Origin: Sycobia sp. Sy_11
Taxonomy: Eukaryota > Arthropoda > Insecta > Hymenoptera > Epichrysomallidae
Assembly (NCBI GenBank): GCA_018907035.1
Contig: JACCIC010000021.1
Span: 4,427,501-4,491,500, forward strand
Length of the DNA: 64,000 nt
Reading direction: 5' to 3'
Part shown: one piece after another, positions 24,561-35,503 of the stretch
How positions within the stretch are numbered: position 1 is the stretch's first letter
Layout: each line of letters opens with the position of its first letter
Made by a program: the position numbers and the translations under genes
The notes under the pieces: model-generated
What the model saw: the letters and a program-made list of their open reading frames with translations, nothing else
Databases searched by the model: none
What the model was told of the DNA's origin: nothing

Positions 24561-25820
24561 AGGGAGATGAAATGCGAAAATCGAGTTTGGCTCTTCTTCG
24601 ATGCTTATTGGATTCGAAGGGGTGCGGGGGTTGACGAAAGGGGGATGTCGGAGAAGATCGGAGACGGTGCTATTCAGTTTTCAACCTATGGTTTGGATTC
24701 CGTCCCGATGAATGCGATTAACTTCTCACTTTTCAGAGTTCGATCGCAGCAGCTACTTTTGGACACTCGTTTCAGTCTGCGCTGTTCGATTAACTTGACA
24801 GTAAGCGAGTAAAAAATTTTGTCAGATTCCTTCAAATATTATGCAGTATTTTTGTATTTTTATTTCAATATGCACAGCACGTAATCCAAATGCATTTTCA
24901 ATGTTAATAAAATGATATAAGATTTGCTCGAGTGAGAATGGTACCAGACGATATTCGTGAAAAAAAATAGAAATTTTCATTTCAACGTGATTCAATCCAG
25001 ACGAAGGAAATTCAATCCTAGTATATGTATTTATATCACAAGAGATTGGATTCTATGTAATATTATTAAAAATTAATAGAATATAAATAATAAATGTCAT
25101 TACTGCCGTGGGAATTGATTCTTTACCTCGCGGGGGAGATTGGTTACGAGCGAACCGAGGGAGGTAAATCTCACGAGATAAATAATTAATTTCCAGACTA
25201 ATCTTCGACAATCCTGTTTTACATCACGAGAGCCAAATAGATAAAATTAATGCATTTTTAATTTTTTTATTTTAAATACCAAAGATAATGTTAGGAATAA
25301 TTATTTTACGATCGATTCAGTTTTAAACATACGTGAATCCTTTCTCCATACTCACATGAACTGGATGATAAAATAATAATAAAATAAGCACGAAATTATT
25401 AAGCCTTGAAATATTGATTTCCAGTATAAAAGATCCCACGAGACAAAGCAACGCCTCCGCTGCTTACGACATTGTGCGCTTAAATTTTGCGATCGCCATT
25501 TAGATAGGCTGCAGGTGGTAGGGTGAAGAAAAGAATCACAACAAAAGGATAAAAATAATACTATACTATTTAATTATTTATTATACGTTCTGTAATGTAA
25601 TTGAACGTAGAGATTATTTTTATTAAATTAGTTTAGATATTATATACGTAGAGATTTTTTTTTAGAAAATTTAAACATCTGTATAAAACAATCTCAGTTT
25701 TTAAATTTAGATCAATCTGCTATTGATTATAGTGATAAGAATTTCTGTCCATCAATTCCTAAAAAATTACAACAGATTCGGAAACGATAAAGCGCGTGCC
25801 AGTTTCAGCCGCAGTTACAC
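24560..25820. other. AT-rich stretch with a small foldback
   Basis: Apart from the inverted repeat at 25111-25194 nothing was recognised. Confidence 0.4.
25111..25194. repeat. Small imperfect inverted repeat
   Basis: Left arm GGAATTGATTCTTTACCTCG (25111-25130) pairs imperfectly with the right arm ending TAAATAATTAATTTCC (25194). The right-arm sequence is similar to 50226-50253 (CTCGCGAGGTAAATAATAAA), so it may be a miniature dispersed element. Confidence 0.35.
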
Positions 25821-25824
25821 AAAC

Positions 25825-25848
25825 ATATATATATATATATATATATAT
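25825..25848. repeat. (TA)n microsatellite
   Basis: Short TA tract followed by a CGCGCG run. Confidence 0.85.
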
Positions 25849-27918
25849 ACGCGCGCGCGAGCGCGAAAAGTCGTGCTGAAAACGCAACACGACAGTCGTA
25901 TCGCAGAGCTTATTTAAAGCTACAAGAGAGAGGTAAAACGTAGCCCTTTACCCCCACTGTATGTACGTAAACTTTCGCCTCCTATCGCGGTAAGCCAGGC
26001 GCGCGTGCTCGGTGCTAACCCACCCGTCCCCCCGAGATTACGGCGGGGGCTCGGTGCTCAGCCCCCCCGTCCCACACTCCCTAGCCAGGAATTCACCGCA
26101 TCACCGCGTTTTTTCAGCCTCAAATTCAGGGGCGCGATGATGAATCGTGTACATCAGGTGCGCGGTTCGTGTATCTGTTATATTATATACTGTTATTGTT
26201 ATACAGGTCCTTGTCGATTGTAATTATGCTATTCTGATATACACGAGCTTGGGCGCAATGACCGGGTGATATCGGGATGATATGTGTCGGAACAATCGGA
26301 ACAATACTCTGTTATTGACTCCCTCCATTGAGTATGTTTCATTTTGTTAAATCAATAAATTAATTATAAAGCATTACATTAATTACAAAATTATTAATAA
26401 AAAGATTACCGAAATAATGGAATTTGCGCATAAAGATGTTGAAAGTTTCATTCGAAAATTTGATTTGGATACTACTTCAAAACTTTGTAAAATTTGCACA
26501 TCATGCGCCAATTATGAAAATATACTTTTATTTGGAATGGTATAATTTATATAGATTTATGATATGCCAAATTGAATTCCGATAAATTGCGATGATAGCT
26601 TCAATAATAGAGAAACAAATTTGTGTATAAATCTGTGAAGCAGATGGTTATCGAAGTAAATCTAAGACTTTAGAAGTAAATATAGTCTATGATAAGATAA
26701 ATTTTACTTAAAATATAGCATAAAAGTTCATCTATTATTGGTCTTATACTACACAGATAAAAGCAGTATATAGTCATATGATATTACTACTCAAATTAAT
26801 CGAGACATGTTCTGCTTCGTCTTGTGTGACAGAAAAATTTCAGTTCTTTATCCCGATTCAAAACTTATGAAGACGCACATTGTTGCAAGAAGGCCTAAGA
26901 ATAATTTAGCATTTTGTCATGTGCACAAGAATATTGTAGATAAAGTTAACCCAAATAAATTAATGAGGCACTTTATTATGAATAAGCTGTACAAAAAGAC
27001 TGCATTGGGGAAAATAAAAAATATTGATTTTTAATAGACAAAATTAGTCTTCTCCTACGTTTTAGGTACTCTTATACCCTCTAGTAGAGATTAATTGCAG
27101 CGACATTATACGGGACTTTGTTCCGCTGCGCAAATTTCGAAATGCGCATCGTCCGATTCGTAACTAATATATAAACGCGAAAAGAATACTTTGAGCCTGC
27201 GAGAATCGGTCGTGCGCAAGTGTGCGTGCACGCACATATATTTACAGCATGCAGAGATCCAACAATAACGATAACAAGTAACGTGCTCGTATGTAGCACA
27301 ATTATTATTATTACATTGTTACGCGATCCTGTAATTTTACAATCGGGACTGCCAATGCGGATTTTTAATCACTGCATACATATCTTGCGAATTAATTAGT
27401 TGATAAAAATAATATTTTCTGCCGATCCAGGTAAAAATTTATCGATTTTTTTCTTAGAAAGTTTATAAAAATGTTCGCGATTAATTTTCTGATTAAATGA
27501 TGTATAAGAAAATAAAATCGACATTTTATTAAATTCTTTTAATCGTTCCGAGACAATTTCAAAGGTATTGCTTACGCAGACAGTTTAATAACTGGACGAA
27601 TTAATTATTCATAGATGCTTAAATACGTTGAAGCGAAAATTATGAAATAATATAGTGTCTTCACGATCGAGGTACGCGCAAATAATGGACAATGCCAAAA
27701 GTAATTAATCATGTATTAGGGACATAAGCAAAAAAAAACTGTTATTACGACTCAGCTCGGATCAGTCAATTTCGCCTAACAACTCATTTCCACGATCCTT
27801 TCTATGGACGGGCGGAAAGACGGCCGAGTCCGATTGTAACGTTAACAATAAAGTACACGATAGCGCGCAAAATAGTTATAAAGCCGAGGCTCTTGGCGCA
27901 TCCGCTTGAAAAAAGAGC

Positions 27919-27920
<2 letters not shown>
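25849..27920. other. Non-coding stretch with an unrecognised 75-codon frame
   Basis: The open frame at 26807-27034 is lysine-rich and has no recognised domain. A separate frame near 26410-26540 contains KLCKICTSC, a possible zinc-binding CxxC. Together they could be a decayed transposase, but I cannot name it. The rest holds nothing recognisable. Confidence 0.3.
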
Positions 27921-27968
<48 letters not shown>

Positions 27969-28110
27969 GAAGGGCTTGTATTCCCCAAGCTCGTCGTACA
28001 TATCATGGCGCCTGCCCTCGGTGCCCCGAAGAACGGTAGTTCTCCTACTTCCAATCAGCCTTCATTTCGCCCACACATGCGGTGCGTGGGGCGCGATCTC
28101 CTGTATGCGC

Positions 28111-28155
<45 letters not shown>

Positions 28156-28297
28156 CTCTCTGTCTCTCTGCCGTTTTTTTCTCCACTCCATTGCGTACAC
28201 GCATAGACGCGCTCGTACCCCAGTTAGCGTCGTTGTACCCTTGGTCGTTACATTAAGCTCCCCGGGCGCCGAGTGCAATATATATATATATATATGT
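27921..28297. repeat. (TA)n and (CT)n microsatellites
   Basis: (TA)n at 27921-27966, (CT)n at 28107-28150 and a short (TA)n at 28277-28297. Confidence 0.9.
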
Positions 28298-28435
28298 ACG
28301 CGTTGTTGCGGCGGGGACGGACTTGGTCCTGCCCGCCCTCCTGACCCCCAACAGCCTCTTTATTATTCGTTTTTATTTCCCCTATTCTGTCGCTATTTTT
28401 CACGTTCTTCACTAGTACTCATGATATTATATTAC

Positions 28436-28500
28436 TAGCATCCTCCATTTTGGCTTTCCCCGAAATGATAATTTAACCGATTTCTTAAGGGGGCATCTTT
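28436..28500 (-). mobile_element. RTE-like LINE 3' terminus, copy 1
   Basis: CTAGCATCCTCCATTTTGGC, then CCCGAAATGATAATTTAACC. It is homologous to 52838-52890 (CTAGCATCCCCCGTCTCGGC). The pattern resembles the reverse complement of RTE-clade LINE 3' ends (ACTAGC...CCCGGCTTCGC). Only the terminus is identifiable. Confidence 0.4.
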
Positions 28501-28762
28501 AGTCTTTTTGCATACTTTTTCAAGATTTTTTTCTTGCAGTGTACTTTATTATCACATTACAATTTTTTTATATTAAAAAATACATATTGAAGTCTGCAAA
28601 AAATTTTTTTTTTTTCATTTTTCATCCAATATGGCCCAGATATGGCTGCCACAACGAAGCTTGCTTTTTTTTGGCTGACATCATATCTTGACACAGGAAG
28701 CTCTGAAATGAAAAATTCAAAAAGCATATTAAAGTATAAGAAAGTGGCTATAGCCACTAGCT

Positions 28763-29933
28763 AGAGTCAGAGAATTGTTCGGGCGCTAGTGAATCTGAAA
28801 ATGCCCGTGCAACACTGGGACGTATGGTTGGTGCACATTTTAAGCGCGCGACTAAATTCGGAATCACGAAAGTTATGGGCGTCCGAGCTAAGCGCAAAGG
28901 AGAGGGCCATAATATCGAATCTATCTGCAGAGAATAATGACTCCGATATAGCATCGCGATTCCCAACATCTAATGAATTAGCCGCCTTCCTCGAAAAACG
29001 CGCTCACGCCTTAAGCATGATTGGTGTCGAGAATAAGCCGGAAAGAAAGGTTGTTCCGATCAGTAAACCAATCCCGGGAACGCGGAAAATTCTTCATGCT
29101 CGTACGACACGACAGGTCAAAGGGAGTTCGGCCAAATGTCCCTTATGCCCCGCGCTTCATGCTCTCGCGAAATGTCAATTATTTTTAGCGAAGGGACCTT
29201 ACGAGAGTCGCTTAGACGTACGTCATCTACGTCTTTGTTTCAATTGTTTTGGACGGCATACATACAGAGATTGCACCTCGAACGGCAGATGCGCGAAATG
29301 TAGAGATAAGCACCACACACTTCTCCATTTCGATGGTAAACTACGAGCGCCGCTACAATCATCTAGTATGGAGCATAAACCTCGGGACGAAAACGATAGA
29401 GATGGCAACTCCGCGGCAATAAACGTGCACACCGTTAATGCTTCTACCTCAAGATGCTCGGTAATTCTAGCTACCGTGCGGATCATTATAGTAGGTCCCC
29501 ACGGCAGGCACACCTGCGTGCGGGCCTTATTAGACCAAGGGTCGGAGGGTTCGTTCGTGAGCGAGGCGACGGCCCAATTGCTCGGTCTTGAACGACATTG
29601 TGTTTATATACCGCTCTCCGTAGTCGGAGAAAATGCTGTCGGTGCAGCGCGTGCAAAGACGCGTTTCTCTATAGGTTCGATATGGATCCGAAAATTAAAG
29701 TCGAGATAGAAGCGCTCATCCTTCCACGTCTAACCTCTCAACTACCTGCGCGTAATGTAGTCGAACTGGATATACGATGGTTCAATGGGATAAATCTTGC
29801 AGATCCATATTTTAACGTCCCCGGCGCGATCGACGTTATATTAGGGGCCGACGTATATGGGCGGTTGCTACTACCCGGACTCCAGCGTTTTCCCCCATCC
29901 CAACTAATCGCTCAGAATACGACATTGGGTTAG
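28763..29933 (+). pseudogene. BEL/Pao gag C-terminus and protease, frameshifted
   Basis: The frame opens before MPVQHWDVWLVHIL, the end of the DUF1759 gag region. Zinc knuckles follow: CPLCPALHALAKC, CFNCFGRHTYRDC and CAKCRDKHHTLLH. The protease region starts at VRALLDQGSEGSFVSE (DUF1758 family, D-Q-G-S active-site motif). A frameshift near 29690 moves the reading into the frame with VDVILGADVYGRLLLPG-like sequence (IDVILGADVYG), which ends at a stop at 29931. Confidence 0.85.
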
Positions 29934-29957
29934 GCAATCTCCGGATCAACGGGAAAT

Positions 29958-32169
29958 ATGCCGTCACGGCGGGCGGAACCGAACCTTCGCGTTCCTATTC
30001 AAGTTTTATATAGTGTCTCGGGACATGAGGATCTGCACAATACTTTGGAGCATTTCTGGATCATCGAAGAATTACCGCGCGTAAGCTCTACCCTATCGCC
30101 GGACGATGAATGGTGCGAGCGACAATTTGTGAATACACACGTGCGCGCGGCCGACGGCCGTTTCGAAGTTCGCCTTCCGATCAGAGGAGAATTACCTGGG
30201 GTCGGAATTGAAACTCGTCGACTGTCCTTAGGCGCGTTGAGGCACATGCATCGGCGTTTTAAATCCGACACTTCTCTAGGCGAAAATTACAGGAAGTTCA
30301 TGAGCACGTACGAACGACTAGGACATATGTCTCGCGTTCCGAACTCCGAATGCGCCGACCCTCGCGCATGGTATTTGCCGCACCACGCGGTTACGAATAA
30401 TGGTAAAATACGGGTTGTATTCGACGCTTCTCGGCGAACGCGCGATCAACACTATTTAAACAAGTTTTTGCTCTCCGGGCCTCCGCTTCAAAGGGATTTG
30501 TCTTTAATTTTGTTAAATTGGTGTCGCTACAAGTTTGTGTTTACGACGGATATAATAAAAATGTTTAGACAAATCCGCGATTTCGCCGTCGGATCGCTAT
30601 TATCAGAGAATCTTATGGGCACCTAGCGAGGAAGAGCCGCCAGCAGAATATCGCCAGAACACGGTAACGTACGGGACAGCATGTGCCCCTTTTTTGGCGA
30701 TACGCACGTTGACACAGCTAACGCGGGACGAGCGCGAGAAATTCCCCCTTGGCGCGCAGTGTTTGGAAACATGCACGTACGTAGATGACACATTTGCCGG
30801 AGCTGACGATCTTTCTTTGGCAATCCGAATACGCGAAGAGCTTGTCGAGCTTCTGATAACAGCTGGAATTGAGCTCGACAAATGGTCAGCCAATAACTGG
30901 GAAATACTTCCGCAAGAAGCGCGTCAGAGCGATGCGACCGCCCTCATAACGATCGACCGCGATGATTCCTGGAAAACTCTAGGAGTTTATTCGAACGCAG
31001 TCGCTGATGAATTTAGTTTCAGGGTTTTGGAAATGAATAATAAAGCGGGAAGTATCACGAAACGGAGCATACTGTCAAACATCGCGCGACTGTTTGATCC
31101 TCTGGGATGGCTCTCTCCGGTGACGGTCGTAGCGAAAATATTAATGCAGGATCTGTGGATTTTAAAGAATGAATGGGATGCTCCACTGCCTGAGGAAATT
31201 TGCGTACGCTGGAGGAACTATTGCGACTCGCTATTAGCCTTGCCGACGATTTCGATAAGCCGATGGCTGGGGACTTGCGGGGATCAAGCGTGTCAGATCC
31301 ACGGTTTTTCAGACGTTTCCGCGCGCGCGTATGCGGCTGTCGTCTACCTGCGGGTATCTGAGAGCAACGGATCCGTACGAGTTCGCTTGCTAGCCGCGAA
31401 AACAAAGGTCGCCCCGGTAAAGACGATCAGCATCCCCAACCTAGAACTTTGCGCAGCCACCTTGCTTACAAAACTCGTCTGCCGTCTTCGATCTTTAGAT
31501 TTCTTGAAAGATTTTCCGATTTTTCTTTGGTCCGACAGCGAAATCGTGTTGAAGTGGCTGGGTAAGCACCCCTGTCATTGGAAAACTTTTGTGGCAAATC
31601 GAGTGTCGCAAATCCAGACAGGGCTACCAGCTGTATATTGGGCTCACGTGCCCACCAAGGAAAATCCCGCAGATATTGCTACTCGCGGAGCGTCTCCGGA
31701 CGATTTGCGCGAATCAAATTTGTGGTGGCACGGGCCCACATGGCTTGCGCGGTCGCCTGAGATTTGGCCTCAGCGGGAAAATCCCATAAAAATGATGCAT
31801 GCTCAAACAAAAGAAAGCGAACCGGAGATTTTCACGCGCTTTTCGAACTTATCGCGATTAATACGCGTTGTAGCCTTTTGCCTGCGGCCGTTGGTAAAAT
31901 TACGTAGGCGCAAGGAAGGTATGAGTTTGTCGTCTGTCTCTCTTTCTGTATACGAGTTAAGTAACGCTCGAACACGACTTATACGTTTCGCGCAAAATCA
32001 TGCGTTCGCGTTGGCGCTCCGATTATTGCGAAATGGCAAACAGGTGCCTAATACCAGCTCCTTGCGTAAACTCAACCCTTTCGTGTGCGAGAAGGATAAT
32101 TTGTTACGTGTAGGAGGACGGCTCTCGCACGCCGATTTACCGTTCGATCGCAAGCATCCGCCGGTGTGA
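29958..32169 (+). pseudogene. BEL/Pao reverse transcriptase and RNase H, frameshifted
   Basis: The first frame (to about 30600) carries the linker and palm start: WYLPHHAVTNNGKIRVVFD and TTDIIKMFRQI. A frameshift or small deletion near 30590 removes continuity. The second frame has TYVDDTFAG (the YVDD catalytic motif, about 30778), ELDKWSANN and FDPLGWLSP. The RNase H part follows, with HGFSDVSARAYAAVVYLR, WSDSEIVLKWL and VPTKENPADIATRG, and then the start of the integrase zinc region. A TGA at 32167-32169 closes the frame. Confidence 0.85.
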
Positions 32170-33025
32170 CCGAAAGATTCGAGCCTTAGCCGCTTATGGA
32201 TAAAACACGCGCACGCACTCGCTCTGCACGGTGGACCGATGTTAACATCTACGATTGTAATGAAACAGGCATGGATTTTAGGTAGGAATAGACTAGTTAA
32301 AACTATCATTCGAAATGGTGTAAGATGCCAGCGCATCAAGCCTCAATTGGCACACCAGATCATGGGAGACTTTCCTGCTAGTCGAGTCGTACCTGCACGC
32401 CCGTTTACTACGAGCGGTGTGGATTATGCGGGCCCCTTTCAGGTCCGTACAACAAAGGGGCGGGGGCATCGAGCTTATAAAGGATACGTGGCACTTTTCG
32501 TCTGTTTCAAAACACGGGCCATACATCTCGAGCTGGTGAGTGACCTGACGACCGCTTCATTTTTGTCCGCTTATCGTCGCTTCACAAGTAGGAGACGAAT
32601 TTGTCGCCACCTCTATACCGACAACTCTACTACCTTCAGAGGAGCAGACACCGAATTACAAACGATGTTCCGCGCGGCTTCAAAGTTTTATGAGACTGTC
32701 GCTGCCACGCTGGCGAATGAAGGTACGACCTGGTCATTCATTCCGCCCACTACTCCACATTACGGTGGGATTTGGTAGGCCGGGGTAAAATCCACAAAAT
32801 ACCACCTAAAGAGAGCTGTCGGCGACCACGCCCTTACCTTTGAGGAGCTCTCTACCGTTCTCACGGAAATAGAGGCGTGTCTCAACTCCAGGCCTCTGTG
32901 CGCTCTTAATAACGATACAGAGGATTTAAATGATCTAACACCGGCACATTTCTTGATCGGTGACGCTCCTGCACTAATTCCGGATGAAGAGCTACCTGGT
33001 ATTCCTGAAAACCGCTTGAACTCTT
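32170..33025 (+). pseudogene. BEL/Pao integrase, catalytic Glu codon replaced by stop
   Basis: The frame continues after the stop. The integrase core shows the first Asp in SGVDYAGPF and the second in LYTDNSTTFRGA. At the position of the third catalytic residue (family pattern GGLWEAAVKSAK) the sequence is GGIW, then TAG, then AGVKSTK. The frame then continues through EACLNSRPL and LTPAHFLIG to a frameshift near 33025. Confidence 0.8.
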
Positions 33026-33029
33026 TCAA

Positions 33030-33329
33030 TTGCTGCAGCGAATAAGAAATCAATTTTGGAAGCGGTGGGCGGACGAATACCTGCAAACATTACAGGAACG
33101 TGGGAAATGGCGCCGAGCAGTAGAGAATCTCGAAATTGGCCAGCTCGTCCTTTTATGCGACGACTGCTATCCTCCCGCGAACTGGCCTTTGGGCCGAGTC
33201 GTCGACACCCACCCTGGACCGGATGGCCTTGTGAGAGTCGTCACCGTAAGAACAGTCTCTAACACCTTTCGACGACACGTTGCCCATTTGGCGCCACTGC
33301 CCGTGAAGGAAGATAGGAGAGACGAATGA
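33030..33329 (+). pseudogene. BEL/Pao C-terminal DUF5641 domain
   Basis: WKRWADEYLQTLQERGKW, then WPLGRVVDTHPGPDGLVRVV and RRHVAHLAPLP, are typical of the C-terminal domain of BEL/Pao polyproteins. It is in a different frame from the integrase and ends at a natural stop. Confidence 0.8.
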
Positions 33330-33368
33330 CTAGAATGTAATAAACCTGGATTCGTCCTACGGCCGAAT

Positions 33369-33379
33369 GCGGGCGGAAA
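33369..33379 (+). promoter_or_regulatory. Polypurine tract of BEL/Pao element
   Basis: GCGGGCGGAAA directly precedes the TGTTCGGGCC start of the LTR, the place where plus-strand priming occurs in LTR retrotransposons. Confidence 0.55.
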
Positions 33380-34455
33380 TGTTCGGGCCATCCGGCCTCC
33401 AGGGGCGCCATAAAAAAGGGGGTGCGCATATGGTAGAAAACGTGCGCTTTCCCGAACCAGAAAATATACGTAGCTAAACCGTCGGTGAGAAACTTTGTTT
33501 TCTCGTGGGCGCTTCGCCAGGACGCAATAAAATTTAGCGTGTCTGCCGCCAGAAAGGGTCCATCAGGGCCCAGGTGCTACATCTCGTGCGTTCCGCCAAG
33601 GATCGGTGCGCGATGAGAATTTGACCGTCTGCGGACACTTCGCGTGCGCAGTTCGACGAGCAAGGACGAGTTCCCCTGTGAGTGTTCTCTGCGTGTGTTC
33701 ATATCGTTTTTTACGTGTATTAGTTGTAATTCATTACGTATTATATAGTGTCACCTTTGCGTGTATTATTTGTCATTCACTGTGTGTTTATAGTGTTACT
33801 TTGCGTGTATTATTTGTCATTCGCTGTGTGTTTATAGTGTTTCTTTTGCGTGTATTATTTGTAACTCGCTGTGTGTTTTATAGTGTTACCTTTGCGTGTA
33901 TTATCTGTAGTTTCTGTGTGTGTTTTCTACCTGTGTTCTCGCGCGTTTGTACTTGTGTGTCGGAATATTAAGTAACATTAAGGGCAAGTGAGTAAGATTT
34001 GAGATTCCCCGGGCCAAGGCATTTGGACTTGGAGCGATCGCCCGTGCCGCGATCGTTGAGGTTGCTCCTGGCGGACATTCGTGCCCGGTGGCTGCCGTTA
34101 CGGCAAGGGCTATTCCCGTACCCAGGAGCTTGGGGCCGTAACGCAGAGTAGGAGGTTCAGCGGAGCACACCTTTCCGTTACGACCTCTCTAACCACGTAA
34201 GGAGTACTCCGTGAATACGTTGATACGAAAAGGTACGAAAGGGTGAAGTGTGTTTTATGCGTGCGTTGGTTATTATTTGTATTATTTTCGGCTTTTTCCT
34301 CGACTCATGAAGTGGAGGTTTTTTATGCCTTGCGGCGTCTCTATGAATATATCGAATTCGATGTTACTTAATTAATGTGCTACATTTATTTATAAACACG
34401 TACACGCATTCCTCTTCCTTATTTAAACTCCGATTTGCTAGTTAATGAACATACA
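33380..34455 (+). repeat. BEL/Pao 3' LTR, about 1.08 kb
   Basis: Starts TGTTCGGGCC and ends ATACA. It is homologous along its length to the solo LTR at 62105-63309 (minus strand). Shared blocks include GCTGCCGTTACGG, GGGGCCGTAACGCAGAG plus TAGGAGG, and the hairpin block GCTTTTTCCTCGACTCATG to GGAGGTTTTTTATGCC. This copy carries a private 45-bp tandem repeat at 33710-33935. Confidence 0.7.
33710..33935 (+). repeat. Five 45-bp tandem repeats inside the LTR
   Basis: Units begin at 33710, 33757, 33800, 33845 and 33891 with TTTRCGTGTATTA and include TGTGTGTTTATAGTGTTAC. The solo LTR at 62105-63309 has no such array, so the expansion is specific to this copy. The frame across it (33606-33971) is not a gene. 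Confidence 0.8.
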
Positions 34456-34749
34456 ACTTTGAAAAAAAATGTTTTTTTTTTACATTTTTCCAAAGTAAAT
34501 ATATTCAAGAATGTTTCGAAAGTAAATATATTCAAGAATCAAAATTTTAGAAAGATTCAGGTAGTCTATTTATACTTTTTCACCTTTCGAACGCACTTAC
34601 CTGAGCGCGCTATTCTTACCCGCCCAGTGCACGCGCCGGATAAGCCATCTACCTAGCCTTGTTCGCTGCAACAGCTGTTCCCTATTGTAAATCAAACGTG
34701 CAAGTGATGCGAACAAAATTTTAACTCAAAGGAGAAAAGCTGAGACTGC

Positions 34750-35503
34750 AAAACTGAAGGCCGGAGAAAAAAAAGAAAAAAGTAGCTGCACCGAAGAAAG
34801 TTGTGAAGAAACCAAAAGTCGTGATTAAAAAAGTGAAGACTACTGATCTAAGTATCAAATTAATGAAGGAGTTATCTAAGAACTACAGTCTTGCAATTGA
34901 AAGGAATTCAAATTCAGTAAAAGGCATGCAAAACGAAATCTGGGCCGGCTATTACCACAAAATCTCAACAGCCTCCAAACCATAGCATACGTACTGTTCA
35001 GACAGCTGGTGCAAGTATAAGAAAGCCGAAGCAAACAATGCTTTAAAAAATTCTAAACATCGTCCTGCTCTTGCTAGTGACGTACAAGAGGTGCTGAAAC
35101 TGATCTACAAAGATCTAACAAAAACGGAATTGCTGGAGAGATGCTTGGGCAGAAACACTCAAAATAACAATGAGTGTTTCAACTTAACAGTTTGGGCTAT
35201 GGCACCGAAGAATGTCTAGAATGGAAAAAAAAATTTTAAATTGCATGCCTCACTCCTACCTGAATTTTTAATGAACGATTCAGCCCACTTTTGAAAATAA
35301 TGGAAATTATGGGCCTGAAAATCGGCCAAACCGCCATGCAGTTCGCCAATATGCGCGACCAACAGCGCATCGTTCGAGAGAACCGCCGCTCGACTAAGGC
35401 TTCTAAGGAGAGCCGAACTGAAAAAAAGCAAGCTAAATTAGATGAAAATACTCGCCAGGAACATGTTGAAGGCATATTGTATGGCCCAGGCATCGCTGAT
35501 TGA
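34750..35503 (+). pseudogene. Mutator-like transposase relic
   Basis: Decayed frames read LMKELSKNYSLAIERNSNSV, MQNEIWAGYYHKIS, SWCKYKKAEANN, LTKTELLERCLGRNTQNNNE and FNLTVWAMAPK, and, after a frame change, IMEIMGLKIGQTAMQFAN to EGILYGPGIAD and stop. These match the C-terminal half of the Mutator-like transposase domain proteins abundant in insects (WCKY, GRNTQNNNESFN, YGPG). A lysine-rich lead-in (34770-34830) precedes it. Stops at 34983 and 35218 and frame changes make it non-functional. Confidence 0.7.

Larger units (their letters stand above)
28763..34455 (+). mobile_element. BEL/Pao LTR retrotransposon, broken, 5' truncated, with 3' LTR
   Basis: Order of parts: gag zinc knuckles, aspartic protease, reverse transcriptase, RNase H, integrase, C-terminal DUF5641, polypurine tract, 3' LTR. 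No 5' LTR and no N-terminal gag are present. The coding part is interrupted by at least three frameshifts and two single stop codons (TGA at 32167, TAG at 32776), so it cannot make a full polyprotein. High GC in the coding region compared with its flanks fits a relatively young insertion. Confidence 0.9.

Noticed and set aside
23976..24812. 278-codon frame in the CpG island
   Set aside because: Arginine- and proline-rich with an Arg-Glu run from (GA)n. Equally long frames exist on the other strand, as expected from high GC.
26807..27034. 75-codon lysine-rich frame, possibly a transposase fragment
   Set aside because: No motif I can tie to a family; upstream pieces are too short to support a call.
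33606..33971. 121-codon cysteine- and valine-rich frame as a membrane protein
   Set aside because: It runs through the 45-bp tandem repeats of the LTR and has no counterpart in the homologous solo LTR.
34770..34990. Histone H1-like gene suggested by the lysine-rich stretch
   Set aside because: It reads straight into Mutator-like transposase blocks and has no globular histone domain.
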